This document shows positions 56,311 through 64,000 of a DNA stretch of 64,000 nt, in pieces. The translations under genes were made by a program, and so were the position numbers. Numbering within the stretch: position 1 is the stretch's first letter; each line of letters opens with the position of its first letter. Source of the DNA: Pseudomonas sp. FEN (GTDB lineage: Bacteria > Pseudomonadota > Gammaproteobacteria > Pseudomonadales > Pseudomonadaceae). The stretch lies in the NCBI RefSeq assembly GCF_904067045.1, contig NZ_CAJFDC010000033.1, positions 161,110 to 225,109 of the forward strand. The letters run 5' to 3'. The notes below the pieces were generated by a model, which searched no databases, was not told the origin of the DNA, and saw nothing but the letters and a program-made list of their open reading frames with translations.

Positions 56311-57054
56311 TTACAAGGCGATGAAATCTCGCAGGGCATCCAAAACTTTTGGCAAGTTTTGACGAACGAAAAAGTGGTCCCCAGGGAAAACCTGGTGGAC
56401 AAAGTTGCCAGTGGTCTTGTCCGACCATGCCTGCAATCCGGAGATCGGTACGGAAGGATCGCCATCGCCGCCAATGGCGAGAATCGGTATTGCAACCGGA
56501 TCGGCATCAGCCAGATTGATGCTTTCGGAAAGGGCGAAGTCGCTGCGCAAGGTTCTCAAGGCAATGGCGCGCAGGCCCGGGTTGGCTGCGATTTCGCTGG
56601 AAAGTCCGCCCAACCCCATGATGTAGTCCATGAACTGCTCGTCGCTCATGGTTGACGCGCTCAGGCGATGCGCGGGAGAGGCGGAGCTGGCACAGGCAGT
56701 GAGTGAGACGATCTGCAAGTTGGGATAAAGCGTGTCGCAGTAAGTCGCAAATTTTTGCGCTATACCGGCACCCAGGCTGTATCCGAACAGGTGCAGAGGC
56801 AGGTCGAACAAATCGCTGGCCGCATGCACCAGGGGCGGTAGGAGATCGTTGATGTCGGTGATGAATGATTCATCAAAGCGCGATTCTCGTCCCGGCAACT
56901 GGACGGCGCAAACCTCGATCCGCGGGCCCAGCATCGCTTGCCAGTCTCGATAGAACGAGGCGCTGCCGCCACCGAACGGAAAGCACAACAGGCGACTGCG
57001 CGCCGCCGGTTGAACTTTTCGCTGAAGCCATTTACTCGATTGCGGGTTACTCAT
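56311..57054 (-). CDS. Type II thioesterase (NRPS/PKS editing or release)
   Basis: 247 aa alpha/beta hydrolase of the GrsT/TycF type. RLLCFPFGGGSASFYRDWQ at about residues 20-38, VCAVQLPGRESRFDE, nucleophile Ser in FGYSLGAGIAQKF (about 94), Asp in the late GGDGDPSVP region, and His in FPGDHFFVRQ (about 226). It hydrolyses acyl or aminoacyl thioesters from carrier domains. In a cluster with one carrier domain and no condensation or TE domain it may be the product-release enzyme. Start ATG 57054 is preceded by AGAGG and overlaps the cupin gene by 8 bp. Confidence 0.9.
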   Translation of the reverse strand: MSNPQSSKWLQRKVQPAARSRLLCFPFGGGSASFYRDWQAMLGPRIEVCAVQLPGRESRFDESFITDINDLLPPLVHAASDLFDLPLHLFGYSLGAGIAQKFATYCDTLYPNLQIVSLTACASSASPAHRLSASTMSDEQFMDYIMGLGGLSSEIAANPGLRAIALRTLRSDFALSESINLADADPVAIPILAIGGDGDPSVPISGLQAWSDKTTGNFVHQVFPGDHFFVRQNLPKVLDALRDFIAL

Positions 57055-57439
57055 CGCAAGCCTCTGCTGGCTGTTCGAAATACGCATTGCCATTGGCTGC
57101 GAACCAGTCACGTCGCGGAGGCGTAAACACATCAAGGTCGACGGTATCCTCCAGGCATTCGGCGGCATGCGGGACATTGGCTGGAAAGTGGAGAACGTCC
57201 CCGGCGCACAGTGTTGTGCTCTGTTCCATCTCCAGGCCGTGAGTAAAGCGGATCTTGCCCTTGAGGATATAGGTCATCTGTTCGTTGGGATGGCTGTGAT
57301 GTTTGACCACGGAACCGGCTTTCATGGTCAGCTTCACCATCATCAATTCATCGCCGCTGATGATCTGCCGCACTATTGAGTCGCCCAACTGCTCTCGCGG
57401 GACTGTATCCCAATTAATCGCCTGTTGTTGCTTGAGCAT
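57047..57439 (-). CDS. Cupin-fold protein
   Basis: 130 aa single-domain cupin. Metal-binding motif 1 is HHSHPNEQMTYILKGKIRF (residues about 47-65) and motif 2 is GDVLHFPANVPHAAEC (about 80-95), with the usual His/His/Glu/His ligands. No larger family is recognised. Its job may be chemistry on the product or its release; sensor or stabiliser roles cannot be excluded. It is tightly packed between a LysE gene (1-bp gap) and the thioesterase (8-bp overlap), so it belongs to the operon. Confidence 0.85.
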   Translation of the reverse strand: MLKQQQAINWDTVPREQLGDSIVRQIISGDELMMVKLTMKAGSVVKHHSHPNEQMTYILKGKIRFTHGLEMEQSTTLCAGDVLHFPANVPHAAECLEDTVDLDVFTPPRRDWFAANGNAYFEQPAEACDE

Positions 57440-57440
57440 C

Positions 57441-58055
57441 TCAGAGTCCTTGAGTGTGAATGTAGAAGTCGTAGAGCATGAAGGCGGCGCAGACCGCCAG
57501 CGCGATGCCCATCAACCGATTGAAGAAGTTGAAGTACGACTCCTTGGTGATTCGCTTGCCGAGCGCCGCGCCGAGAAATGAATAGATACCCGGAGCACCG
57601 GCGCCGCCCAGGGCGATCATGATGGAAACCAGCGCGATGTTCGTGCCCGTGACGTGAGCGGCGGGGAACATCACGGTCGTGATGGGCAGTACCACCATCA
57701 TCCCTTTTGGATTCAATGCCTGGATGAGGAAGCCATTCCAGAATGTCAGAGGTTTGTCCGTCGGCTGACTTGCCTCGACCTTGCCGGGCAGGACAACTTT
57801 GGAGGTAAAGACCTTGAAGGCCAGGTAAAGGGTATACAACCCACCGATGAGCGCCAGGTAAGGCAGCACGGAACGCGAAATCAACGCCTCGCCGGTATAA
57901 CCAAAAATCAGGAACAGCGCGAACATCGCGCAACCGACCCCGATGAAGAAACCGACCGTGCGGCGAAACTGCCCGGTGAGTCCGGCGTTCAACCCCATCA
58001 CATTGACCGGGCCGGGGCTGTACATAACGCTGAAGGCGTAGAGGAAAATTTCCAT
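57441..58055 (-). CDS. LysE-family exporter (first of two)
   Basis: 204 aa, about six TM helices. SPGPVNVMGLNAGLTGQFRRTVGFFIGVGCAM near the start and NPKGMMVVLPITTVMFP in the middle are LysE/RhtB features. It is only distantly similar to the other LysE of the operon (55692-56288), so they are not a recent duplicate. Sits 14 bp after the LeuRS-like gene. Probable exporter of the pathway's amino acid product, hence a self-protection factor. Confidence 0.88.
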   Translation of the reverse strand: MEIFLYAFSVMYSPGPVNVMGLNAGLTGQFRRTVGFFIGVGCAMFALFLIFGYTGEALISRSVLPYLALIGGLYTLYLAFKVFTSKVVLPGKVEASQPTDKPLTFWNGFLIQALNPKGMMVVLPITTVMFPAAHVTGTNIALVSIMIALGGAGAPGIYSFLGAALGKRITKESYFNFFNRLMGIALAVCAAFMLYDFYIHTQGL

Positions 58056-58069
58056 GTTGTAACTCCTGT

Positions 58070-59506
58070 TCAGGCCGACTGCAGGCCAAACGTCGAAAGA
58101 ATCGAGGTGTAGGCAGACTGATCAATTACTTCGTCGTTGGCGACCATCTGCTTCTGCCATTGGTAAAAGGTACGGAAGGCGGAGACGGGATCTCCTTGGA
58201 CCAATGCAGCGGTCACTTGCGCCGGTGGCAGCGTCCCGTTTTCCCCCAGGCGTGCAGAAAGTTTCTGGCAGCCGTTGAGGAAACTGTCGATCTGATCAAT
58301 CAAGGCCTTCCGGATCACCAGCACCTTTTCAGGCTCTTCGCCGACCAGCAGCGCAAGGTCCACCGCTGGATCGCCTTCACCGCGGCTGCCGGCATATTCG
58401 ACGGATTCGAGCAGTGTCAGTGGGACAAACGCCTCCATGCCACCCATGTCGAAGATGAGTCCGGCAAGCACACCGATGTTCTTTTTCTGGATCGATGCAT
58501 CGACCTGTAGATGATTCGGGCGATGCGTGACAGTCGTCACGGCCGCCTGGAAGCTTGGACTGAAGTCGACACGTACCGGCAGGCCCTGGCTGGCTTCCTG
58601 ATGGAATGTCCCGTATTGCGGACTCCAATACAGCTGCGCGCGGTCTGGCGAGGTCTGTTCTATTCGCGCAATCGCTTCACCGGGAATGCGCTTGTCTTCA
58701 TGCAGACGGGCACTGCCTTTGCGCAGCAAGGCGTTGATCGTATCGTTGTGGACTTGCGATGCCGGTTTGCCATCGAGCCAACCGGTGCGGATGGCATAGC
58801 CAGTCTTGAGCACTGGCGGGATCGGCATCGAGTGCTCATCCACCTGTGCGTCGAGGGAGAGGCTGAAGCGAATCGGCAGGCCGACTTTTCTGGCGAAATC
58901 AAGATCGGTCTTGTTGTGGGCCGGATTCACCAGCACGGCACCCGTGCCGAAGTCGGGCTTGACCCAGTCCGCAACCCAGACGGACATCAAGTCGCCTGTC
59001 AGCGGATTGCGGACATAAGCACCGGTGAAGTAATTGTCAGTGGCGGGACGATCGGCCAGACGCCGTGTGAACCAGTGGTATTTGTGCACCGCGATGGCAC
59101 AGGCTGCCGTACAGGAACTCCAGTCCGTAACGAAAACGTCGATGGACTCTTGCGAATCGAACAGCTTCAACGAACAGATTGCCCCCTGGGACTGGCGCAC
59201 GGTCTTTCGGATTTTAGAGACGATCTTTTCCGACCAAAACGGAATCTGGGTCGATATCTGCGCCGTGGCATCGCAAGAGGGGCCGTAGAACGCTTCAAAC
59301 GCCGTACCATCCTCGAGGGCATTGAAGTGCACCTGGCCATTTTCCAGGAGCCGATTCAGGTGCAAGGCCGCCTCGATCTTGTCGGCACTGACCGCCGCGC
59401 ATTGGGTGGCGCGGCTCATGAAAGCCGCAAACAGCGAGCCTCGTTTGAAGGTCAGGTCGACAGCCTCACCGGTTTGCGGCTGCTCCAGCAACGCGAAAGT
59501 TTTCAT
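58070..59506 (-). CDS. Protein built around a LeuRS-type (CP1) editing domain, without synthetase motifs
   Basis: 478 aa. Residues about 92-290 align by eye with the CP1 editing region of leucyl-tRNA synthetase: WSEKIVSKIRKTV..SQGAI, then NPLTGDLMSVWVADWVKPDFGTGAVLVNPAH (GTGA at 187-190) and KTDLDFARKVGLPI. The universal editing Asp is kept (D201), while the TTRPDT threonine patch reads VTDWSS (126-131). There is no HIGH or KMSKS motif, so it cannot be a working synthetase. The N-terminal 90 and C-terminal 180 residues are unrecognised. GGAG lies 9 nt upstream of the ATG. Within this cluster it is best explained as a trans-editing or self-resistance factor clearing a leucine-like product from tRNA-Leu; a biosynthetic role is the alternative. 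Confidence 0.75.
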   Translation of the reverse strand: MKTFALLEQPQTGEAVDLTFKRGSLFAAFMSRATQCAAVSADKIEAALHLNRLLENGQVHFNALEDGTAFEAFYGPSCDATAQISTQIPFWSEKIVSKIRKTVRQSQGAICSLKLFDSQESIDVFVTDWSSCTAACAIAVHKYHWFTRRLADRPATDNYFTGAYVRNPLTGDLMSVWVADWVKPDFGTGAVLVNPAHNKTDLDFARKVGLPIRFSLSLDAQVDEHSMPIPPVLKTGYAIRTGWLDGKPASQVHNDTINALLRKGSARLHEDKRIPGEAIARIEQTSPDRAQLYWSPQYGTFHQEASQGLPVRVDFSPSFQAAVTTVTHRPNHLQVDASIQKKNIGVLAGLIFDMGGMEAFVPLTLLESVEYAGSRGEGDPAVDLALLVGEEPEKVLVIRKALIDQIDSFLNGCQKLSARLGENGTLPPAQVTAALVQGDPVSAFRTFYQWQKQMVANDEVIDQSAYTSILSTFGLQSA

Positions 59507-59523
59507 GATCTTGTCTCCAGTTT

Positions 59524-59554
59524 GGCCGGCCCACGCAGTTGACGTGGGCCGGCC
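59524..59554 (-). promoter_or_regulatory. 12-bp perfect hairpin between the halogenase-like and LeuRS-like genes
   Basis: GGCCGGCCCACG, 7-nt loop, CGTGGGCCGGCC. It fills most of the 53-nt intergenic gap and ends 17 nt before the next start codon. No T-run follows, so it is likely an mRNA-stability or translation-tuning structure instead of a terminator. Confidence 0.6.
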
Positions 59555-59559
59555 CGGGG

Positions 59560-60755
59560 TTAGCCCATTTGTGCGGTCAAAGTCGGTTGAATAGCCTTAC
59601 TGAGTTTGATCACCGAAGAGTTGCGGAACAGCGACTCCATGTTGATGTGAACTTTCAAATCATCATGCAGTTGACGCTGGATCTCCGCCATCATCAGTGA
59701 GTGCCCACCGACGTCGAAGAAATCCTCGTCCATTTTCAGTTCCGGGTAATTCAGCACGTCGGCGCAGATTTTGTGGATGGCGTTCAGCATGGTTTTTTTC
59801 TCCTCTGCCTGCGAGAACGAGAACAGTTGGTCGCGGTTGTTGGTCGTGCGGATCTTGTTGTGATCGTAAGTGTCCGTACCGGACACCAGCACCGTCGCAT
59901 AGTTAGTCAGGTCGAATGTTTCGCCGTGCGCGTTGTACTTCTCGAGATCCGGATAAACTCGCACGTGAGTGGGGACGTAACGGCCGGAAATGGCCAGTCG
60001 GGTCTGCCGCTCGGTGGAGTTGTTGTGAGAAGCGTGAGCACAGGATGCGGTGAAAATCACGCACTCACCTGCCTGCAGTTCCATGTCCACCGGGTTTGCA
60101 CTTTCCGGATCCCAGGAAGGATCAACCTTGAACTCGGAAAAGTCGTAGCCGAAGAAGCCCGTATCGGTTTGAGTGTGCTGGTAGTCGCCATTGCGGCCAG
60201 TAGAGACGCTTTTCTTTTCGTCGTAGTAATACTTCTTGTGCGAACCCGGCAGAAAGCGCATGCAGGCGGTTTCCTTGGTCGCGGGTGTGAACGCGGTCCA
60301 CACCGTCAAGTCGATGTAAGCGTTCCAATCGGTCTGCGTCGGCACGATCAGTGGATTGCCGTCGGTGTAACTGTAGTCACGCACCTGGTGCCATTCAGTA
60401 CCCCGGCCGCCTGGAAACTTGGCGAACCACTCCGAGCGCCAGCAAAGCAGATCGGCGCCGAGAATACCGCGAAGGTATTTCAGAATGGTCGGGTGCATGA
60501 TGTGCCGGGACAATTCGGGAATATCGAAATGTCGGTCATAGTTCATGTTGTTGTCATACAGAATGTGCGAGCGGTCATGGTTGGCGGCGCGTAATGCACG
60601 CAGGATTTCTGCCGCTTCATCGGTTCATAAAGTTTGATCGGACCGATGAAACCATTCTTCTCGAAGAACTCGATATCCTTCTGAATGTCATCAGTGATTA
60701 CTGCGTTTGCAGGTAATCCGGTCGTGGCAGAAATTTTTTGGTCCATCTGTGTCAT
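59560..60755 (-). CDS. SyrB2-like Fe(II)/2OG halogenase-family enzyme fused to a carrier (PCP) domain; one frameshift
   Basis: Restoring one base near 60619-60623 (..LYEP then DEAAEILRALRAANHDR..) gives a 398-aa protein. Residues 25-310 track the threonyl-PCP chlorinase SyrB2 closely: FFEKNGFIGP, NNMNYDRHFD, LLCWRSEWFAKFPG, the first ligand pair at H123 in GTEWHQVRDY, TVWTAFTPAT, TGFFGYDF, distal H241 in CAHASHNN and the 2OG-binding R259 in SGRYVPTHV. The third position of the H-x-D/E triad is Val125; halogenases carry Ala or Gly there and hydroxylases Asp/Glu. Residues 320-398 are a carrier domain with Ser353 in DVGGHSL. AAAGGAAG precedes the ATG at 60755. The frameshift is either a sequencing error or inactivation. 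Confidence 0.82.
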
Positions 60756-60793
60756 TGGATACTTCCTTTTTGGGATGATGCGGTACGCGTTCT

Positions 60794-62343
60794 TCAGGCC
60801 ATGCCCAACAGGGCCTTGCGATCGATTTTGCCGTTCTGGGTCAGTGGGAACTGCTTGCAGCCACGTAACGCCGCGGGTGCATATGGCGGGGCAGGAGCGT
60901 TCCGAGCCGATGACCGATGTCGCGAAGCGCAGGCAGTTCGTCCGCCGTGGTCACGAAGGCGGTGAGCTCCGGTTCCTGGTCAGGGAGGGCCTGGGTGTTC
61001 AAGACAATGGCATCCTCAATCGCCGGCAAGGCATTGCGAACCCCATTCTCGATCTCGGACAGATTCACGAGCATGCCGCGGATCTTGATCTGGTTATCTC
61101 GTCGCCCCAGGCAGATCGACTTGTCGTCCGACACGCGCCGAGGCGTAATCCCCGGTGAAGTAGACGAGACGCACGACGTCATCGATGGATACGTGCCTGA
61201 AACGTTCCGCCTGCAGAGAAGGGTTGTTCAGATAGCCTCTGCCGACACCCATGCCGGAGATCACGATCTGACCAATGTCTCCCACGGCAACCGGACGATC
61301 CTCGTCATCAAGAATGTCCACGCGGCAATTACCAACAGGGTTGCCCATGGGAATGCCTTCGGCCAGATAGGTCTGGTAGTCAGACATGGTGTAAGACGTC
61401 GCCACGTCCGTGCATTCAGCAACGCCGTACTGGTGGATCAAATTGCATGCGGAGCCTTTTTTCCGGGCCCAATCCCATCACCCGGGCGGTTGCCAGTGCC
61501 TCACCGCCGATAAACAGATGCCGTAGCGTCCCCAGGCGGTCCCCGGCCTGGCCGGCCTGGATGATCAGATAGAGGGAGCTGGGTGCCAGGTGAATGCTGC
61601 GGATTCGGTGACGTTCAATGAGATCGACAATCTCGTAGCCATCAAACACGCTACTGCTGGTGAGTGAAATTGCCGCGCCGCAATACAGTGGTGTTACCAG
61701 GCTGCGCTGGGAAATGTCGAAGCCGAATGCCGATACCAAAATGCCGTTGGCTTCCTGGTCGGGCCATATTCATTGACATGCCAGTTGATCAGATTCGCCC
61801 AGCTGCGATGAGTAATGGCGACAGCCTTGGGAATGCCAGTAGTACCCGAAGTGAATACGGTGTAGCAAAGGTCGTTCTCCCGGGCCGGCGAGACAAATGC
61901 TTCAGCCATGGGGGCTTGCGCAGTTGCCGGCGCAAGGATTCGATCTCGGCGACCGCGAGCGGTACTTCCTTGAGGATCTCGGCGGTCTGCGCGGTGGCGA
62001 AGATGAGTTTGAGATTCGCCAGTTGTTGAATCATCAGCATCAGTCGAGAGGCTGGATTGGCAATATCCAGCGGTACATAAGCCGCGCCGCATTTGAGAAT
62101 CCCGATGATGCAGACCAGGGTCGACACAGACGGCTGGAAAAAAATCCCGACCAGGTCTCCCGCCTGAATACCTTGGGCTCTCAGATAAGCTGCCAGAGCG
62201 GAGGATTCACGATCAAGTTGGGAGTAGGTCAATGTTTCATATACGTTGCGTACGGCGACAGCATCAGGCGTTGTGTCCGCCCAATAAGCCACTTTTTCAT
62301 GAATCATGGGCGCGCGAATGCCCTGCTTATCAATAAAAGACAT
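60794..62343 (-). CDS. Stand-alone NRPS adenylation domain; five indels
   Basis: ATG at 62343 (AGGAAG upstream) to a TGA at 60796-60794. All core motifs are present but spread over frames: A2 KCGAAYVPLD, A3 FTSGTTGIPKA, A4 FGFDISQ, A5 QYGVAEC, A7 YFTGDYA, A8 RRDNQIKIRG, A10 NGKIDRKALL. Breaks lie near 61910-61914 (G-run short), 61757-61763, 61457-61462 (T-run long), 61141 and 60855. Correcting all five gives 516 codons with a net change of exactly one base, as the total length requires. The Asp of A4 suggests an alpha-amino acid substrate. It has no carrier domain of its own and probably loads the one fused to the halogenase-like protein. Confidence 0.82.
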
Positions 62344-62365
62344 CGATTTACTTCCTGAAGTGGAG

Positions 62366-63362
62366 TCAGTTGGTGGTGGAGAGTCTGGCCGCGGTCTCGA
62401 TGATGATGTCTTCCTGTCCAGCCACTAACTTGCGTTGACCCAGTAGTTGATAGAGTTGAAATTCGTTCCACTTTGAATTGCTCCGCCGCGCGTTTTATAT
62501 GCGGTGCAAAACCGGAGAACAGGCCATGAATGCCACTGGCGATATTGGCAGCCCCAATGTGCGGAGTCAGGCAATCCAGATAGTGTTCCGAGGAGCGCGC
62601 CAGGCTGGCGGCCGCTTCAAATGAACACTGCGTCCGATACCCCAGGCGATTGAGCACTGCAATCAGGGTCTCGAGTTGAGTATTACCGGCGCCCGCGCCA
62701 AAGCCTTTGATGCAGGCGTCCAGCAGTTCGGCGCCTTCCTCAACCGCGGCGATTGAGTTCGCCACAGCCATGCCCAGATTATTGTGGGCATGAAAACCCA
62801 GTTTCGTATCGGTCAACTGCTGAATCGCCTGGATCCGCCAGCGCACATCGTCAGGGGTAAGGTAACCTGCGCTATCCATGAGAATGATTGCATCGGCGCC
62901 GTAGCTCGCCATGAGCGAGGCTTGTTCGGCGAGCACTTCCGGTTCGGCCATGTGGCTCATCATCAGGACGCCATAAACGGTCTTGCCCTGGTTTTTGACG
63001 GACTCGATATAAGGCGCGGTGATGTTGGCTTCGGTGCAATGAGAGGCGATCCGGAAGACATCGACACCCATATCGATGGCAAGCTCGAGGTCTGTCGATT
63101 TGCCCAAGCCGGGAATGAAATGAACACCCAGCCGCCCATGCCGGATCGCTGATCTGGCTGTCTCGAGCATTTTCTGGTCATTAACGCTGCTGATCCCCAA
63201 CAGCGCCGAAGAGCCGCCGAGTCCGTTGCCATGGCCCACTTCAATGATGTCGATGCCGGCGGCATCCGCCTGCTCGGCATATTGACGGATCTGGTCTATT
63301 GAAAGCTGGTGTCGCACGGCATGGTTGCCATCGCGCAAAGTGCAGTCAGTAATGGTAATCAT
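62366..63362 (-). CDS. 4-hydroxy-2-oxovalerate aldolase-type enzyme (DmpG family); one frameshift near the 3' end
   Basis: About 332 aa. DRE-TIM metallolyase: TDCTLRDGNHAVRH at residue 5-18 holds the catalytic Arg and metal Asp; EVGHGNGLGGSS; metal His pair in LGFHAHNNLGM (about 198-208); GAGAGNTQLE. It condenses pyruvate with an aldehyde or runs in reverse, channelled with the acylating aldehyde dehydrogenase. An extra base at about 62465 shifts the last 35 codons; removing it restores EEFQLYQLLGQRKLVAGQED and a stop at 62366-62368. Start overlaps the dehydrogenase stop (ATGA). In an operon with no other aromatic-degradation genes it probably works in synthesis. Confidence 0.85.
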
Positions 63363-64000
63363 GCGGCGGTCCGCTCCCAGCAAGCAGAATGGAGTTCGGC
63401 GACAGCAATGGCGGCACAATTGATAATGTCCAGGTTGCCAGCGTAGGCCGGCAGGTAATCACCGCTACCTCGCACAGTCACGCTCATGGTCAGGTGGCCC
63501 TTCGATTCGATGGGCTCCAGGACCATCTGGTAGCCGGGAACATATTGTTGAACGCGAGCAACCATCTGCCTGACACTCGCCCGAACTTTCTCGATGCATT
63601 CATAGTTGCCCTTGGCGAACACTGTCGTCTGCATGTCGATGCCAGGTTTGGCCGGGTTGATATTCAGAACCGCCTTGGTCATGCCAGCGCCGCTGAAATG
63701 CCGCAAGGCTTGTTCGGTGGTCAAAATGTACTGATTGATGTTTTCTCGGGTCCAGACCGGCGCTGTTTGACGCGATGGTCGAGGCGACTTCGATATATTC
63801 CAGGGACTGGAAAGACTGAGCGATCGCATAGGCCAATGGGATGCTTGCCTGGCCGCCACAAGTGATCAGATTCACGTTGCGCTCGTTGGCCATGCTGTCC
63901 AGATTGATCGACGGTACGCAGATCGCCCCGATCTTCGCGGGCGTCATGTCTATCGCAAACAGGTTGGCCTTGCGAAACACCTGGTCGTTGATCCGGTGAG
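63359..64000 (-). CDS. Acetaldehyde dehydrogenase (acylating), DmpF/MhpF family; partial, one frameshift
   Basis: The C-terminal two thirds are in the window; the gene continues past 64000. VNLITCGGQASIPLAYA carries the catalytic Cys, and NPAKPGIDMQTTVFAKG, VQQYVPGYQMV and DYLPAYAGNLDIINCAA match MhpF/DmpF. The frame breaks at about 63751-63759, exactly at the conserved AG-PGTRENI segment; two missing bases (one C, one G) would restore it. Converts acetyl-CoA to acetaldehyde or the reverse and hands it to the aldolase, whose start codon overlaps its stop. N-terminal NAD-binding domain lies outside the window. Confidence 0.85.

Noticed and set aside
58070..59506. A complete second leucyl-tRNA synthetase as resistance target
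   Set aside because: The protein has neither HIGH nor KMSKS and is half the normal length; only the editing region is recognisable.
62366..64000. Aromatic meta-cleavage degradation operon
   Set aside because: The aldolase and acetaldehyde dehydrogenase occur in such operons, but no dioxygenase, hydrolase or hydratase accompanies them in the window and the downstream genes are NRPS-like.
55692..64000. Naming the cluster after a specific product (furanomycin, AMB, formylaminooxyvinylglycine)
   Set aside because: The gene set suggests an amino-acid antimetabolite, but I cannot match it to a published cluster from sequence alone.

Overview
The window looks like a chromosomal segment of a fluorescent Pseudomonas (P. 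fluorescens group). The reasons are the high GC content, abundant REP/REPIN palindromes, GAGG-type ribosome sites, and a gene order that, from memory, matches the core of P. aeruginosa around gltX, leuCD-leuB-asd-fimV-truA-trpF-accD-folC-cvpA-purF-metZ.

Layout. 1-4.3 kb: start of a GH15-like gene, a small secreted SH3-like protein, a D-2-hydroxyacid dehydrogenase and an EmrAB-type efflux pair, all on the minus strand. 4.5-9.7 kb: gltX, a duplicated tRNA-Ala/tRNA-Glu block, a TetR regulator, a hotdog thioesterase, dusC, and an ibpA-like small heat-shock gene with a sigma-32 type promoter and a ROSE-like RNA thermometer. 9.8-14.1 kb: a five-PAS GGDEF/EAL protein and a LysR regulator divergent from leuC. 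14.2-32.7 kb: a housekeeping run for leucine, aspartate-family, tryptophan, fatty-acid, folate, purine and methionine metabolism, plus the polar hub protein FimV. 32.9-33.4 kb: tRNA-Val and two tRNA-Asp genes.

33.7-49.7 kb: a 13-gene type VI secretion operon (tssABC-hcp-tssEFG-PAAR-like-vgrG-tssJKLM), followed by an RcsB-like regulator and a DUF2242-type lipoprotein. No clpV/tssH is present here, and TssM has a degenerate P-loop. A 90-bp direct repeat lies on each side of the tRNA/T6SS segment (32.75 and 51.91 kb). Next come a 28-codon ORF, an AraC regulator coupled to a nitrilase-fold protein without its catalytic Cys, and a second AraC regulator.

55.7-64 kb (minus strand, running past the window edge) is the most distinctive part: a compact operon that looks like a biosynthetic cluster for a small modified amino acid. 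In transcription order it encodes an acylating acetaldehyde dehydrogenase, a 4-hydroxy-2-oxovalerate-type aldolase, a stand-alone NRPS adenylation domain, a SyrB2-like Fe(II)/2-oxoglutarate halogenase-family enzyme fused to its own carrier domain, a protein built around a leucyl-tRNA-synthetase-type editing domain, a LysE exporter, a cupin, a type II thioesterase and a second LysE exporter. My working model is as follows. The aldolase pair builds a C5 (norvaline-like) skeleton. The adenylation domain loads an amino acid onto the halogenase carrier domain for modification. The thioesterase releases it and LysE proteins export it. The LeuRS-editing-like protein protects the producer from mischarging of a leucine analogue. 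Four consecutive genes (60.6-63.8 kb) carry about eight small indels, mostly at homopolymers, so either sequence quality falls there or the cluster is decaying.
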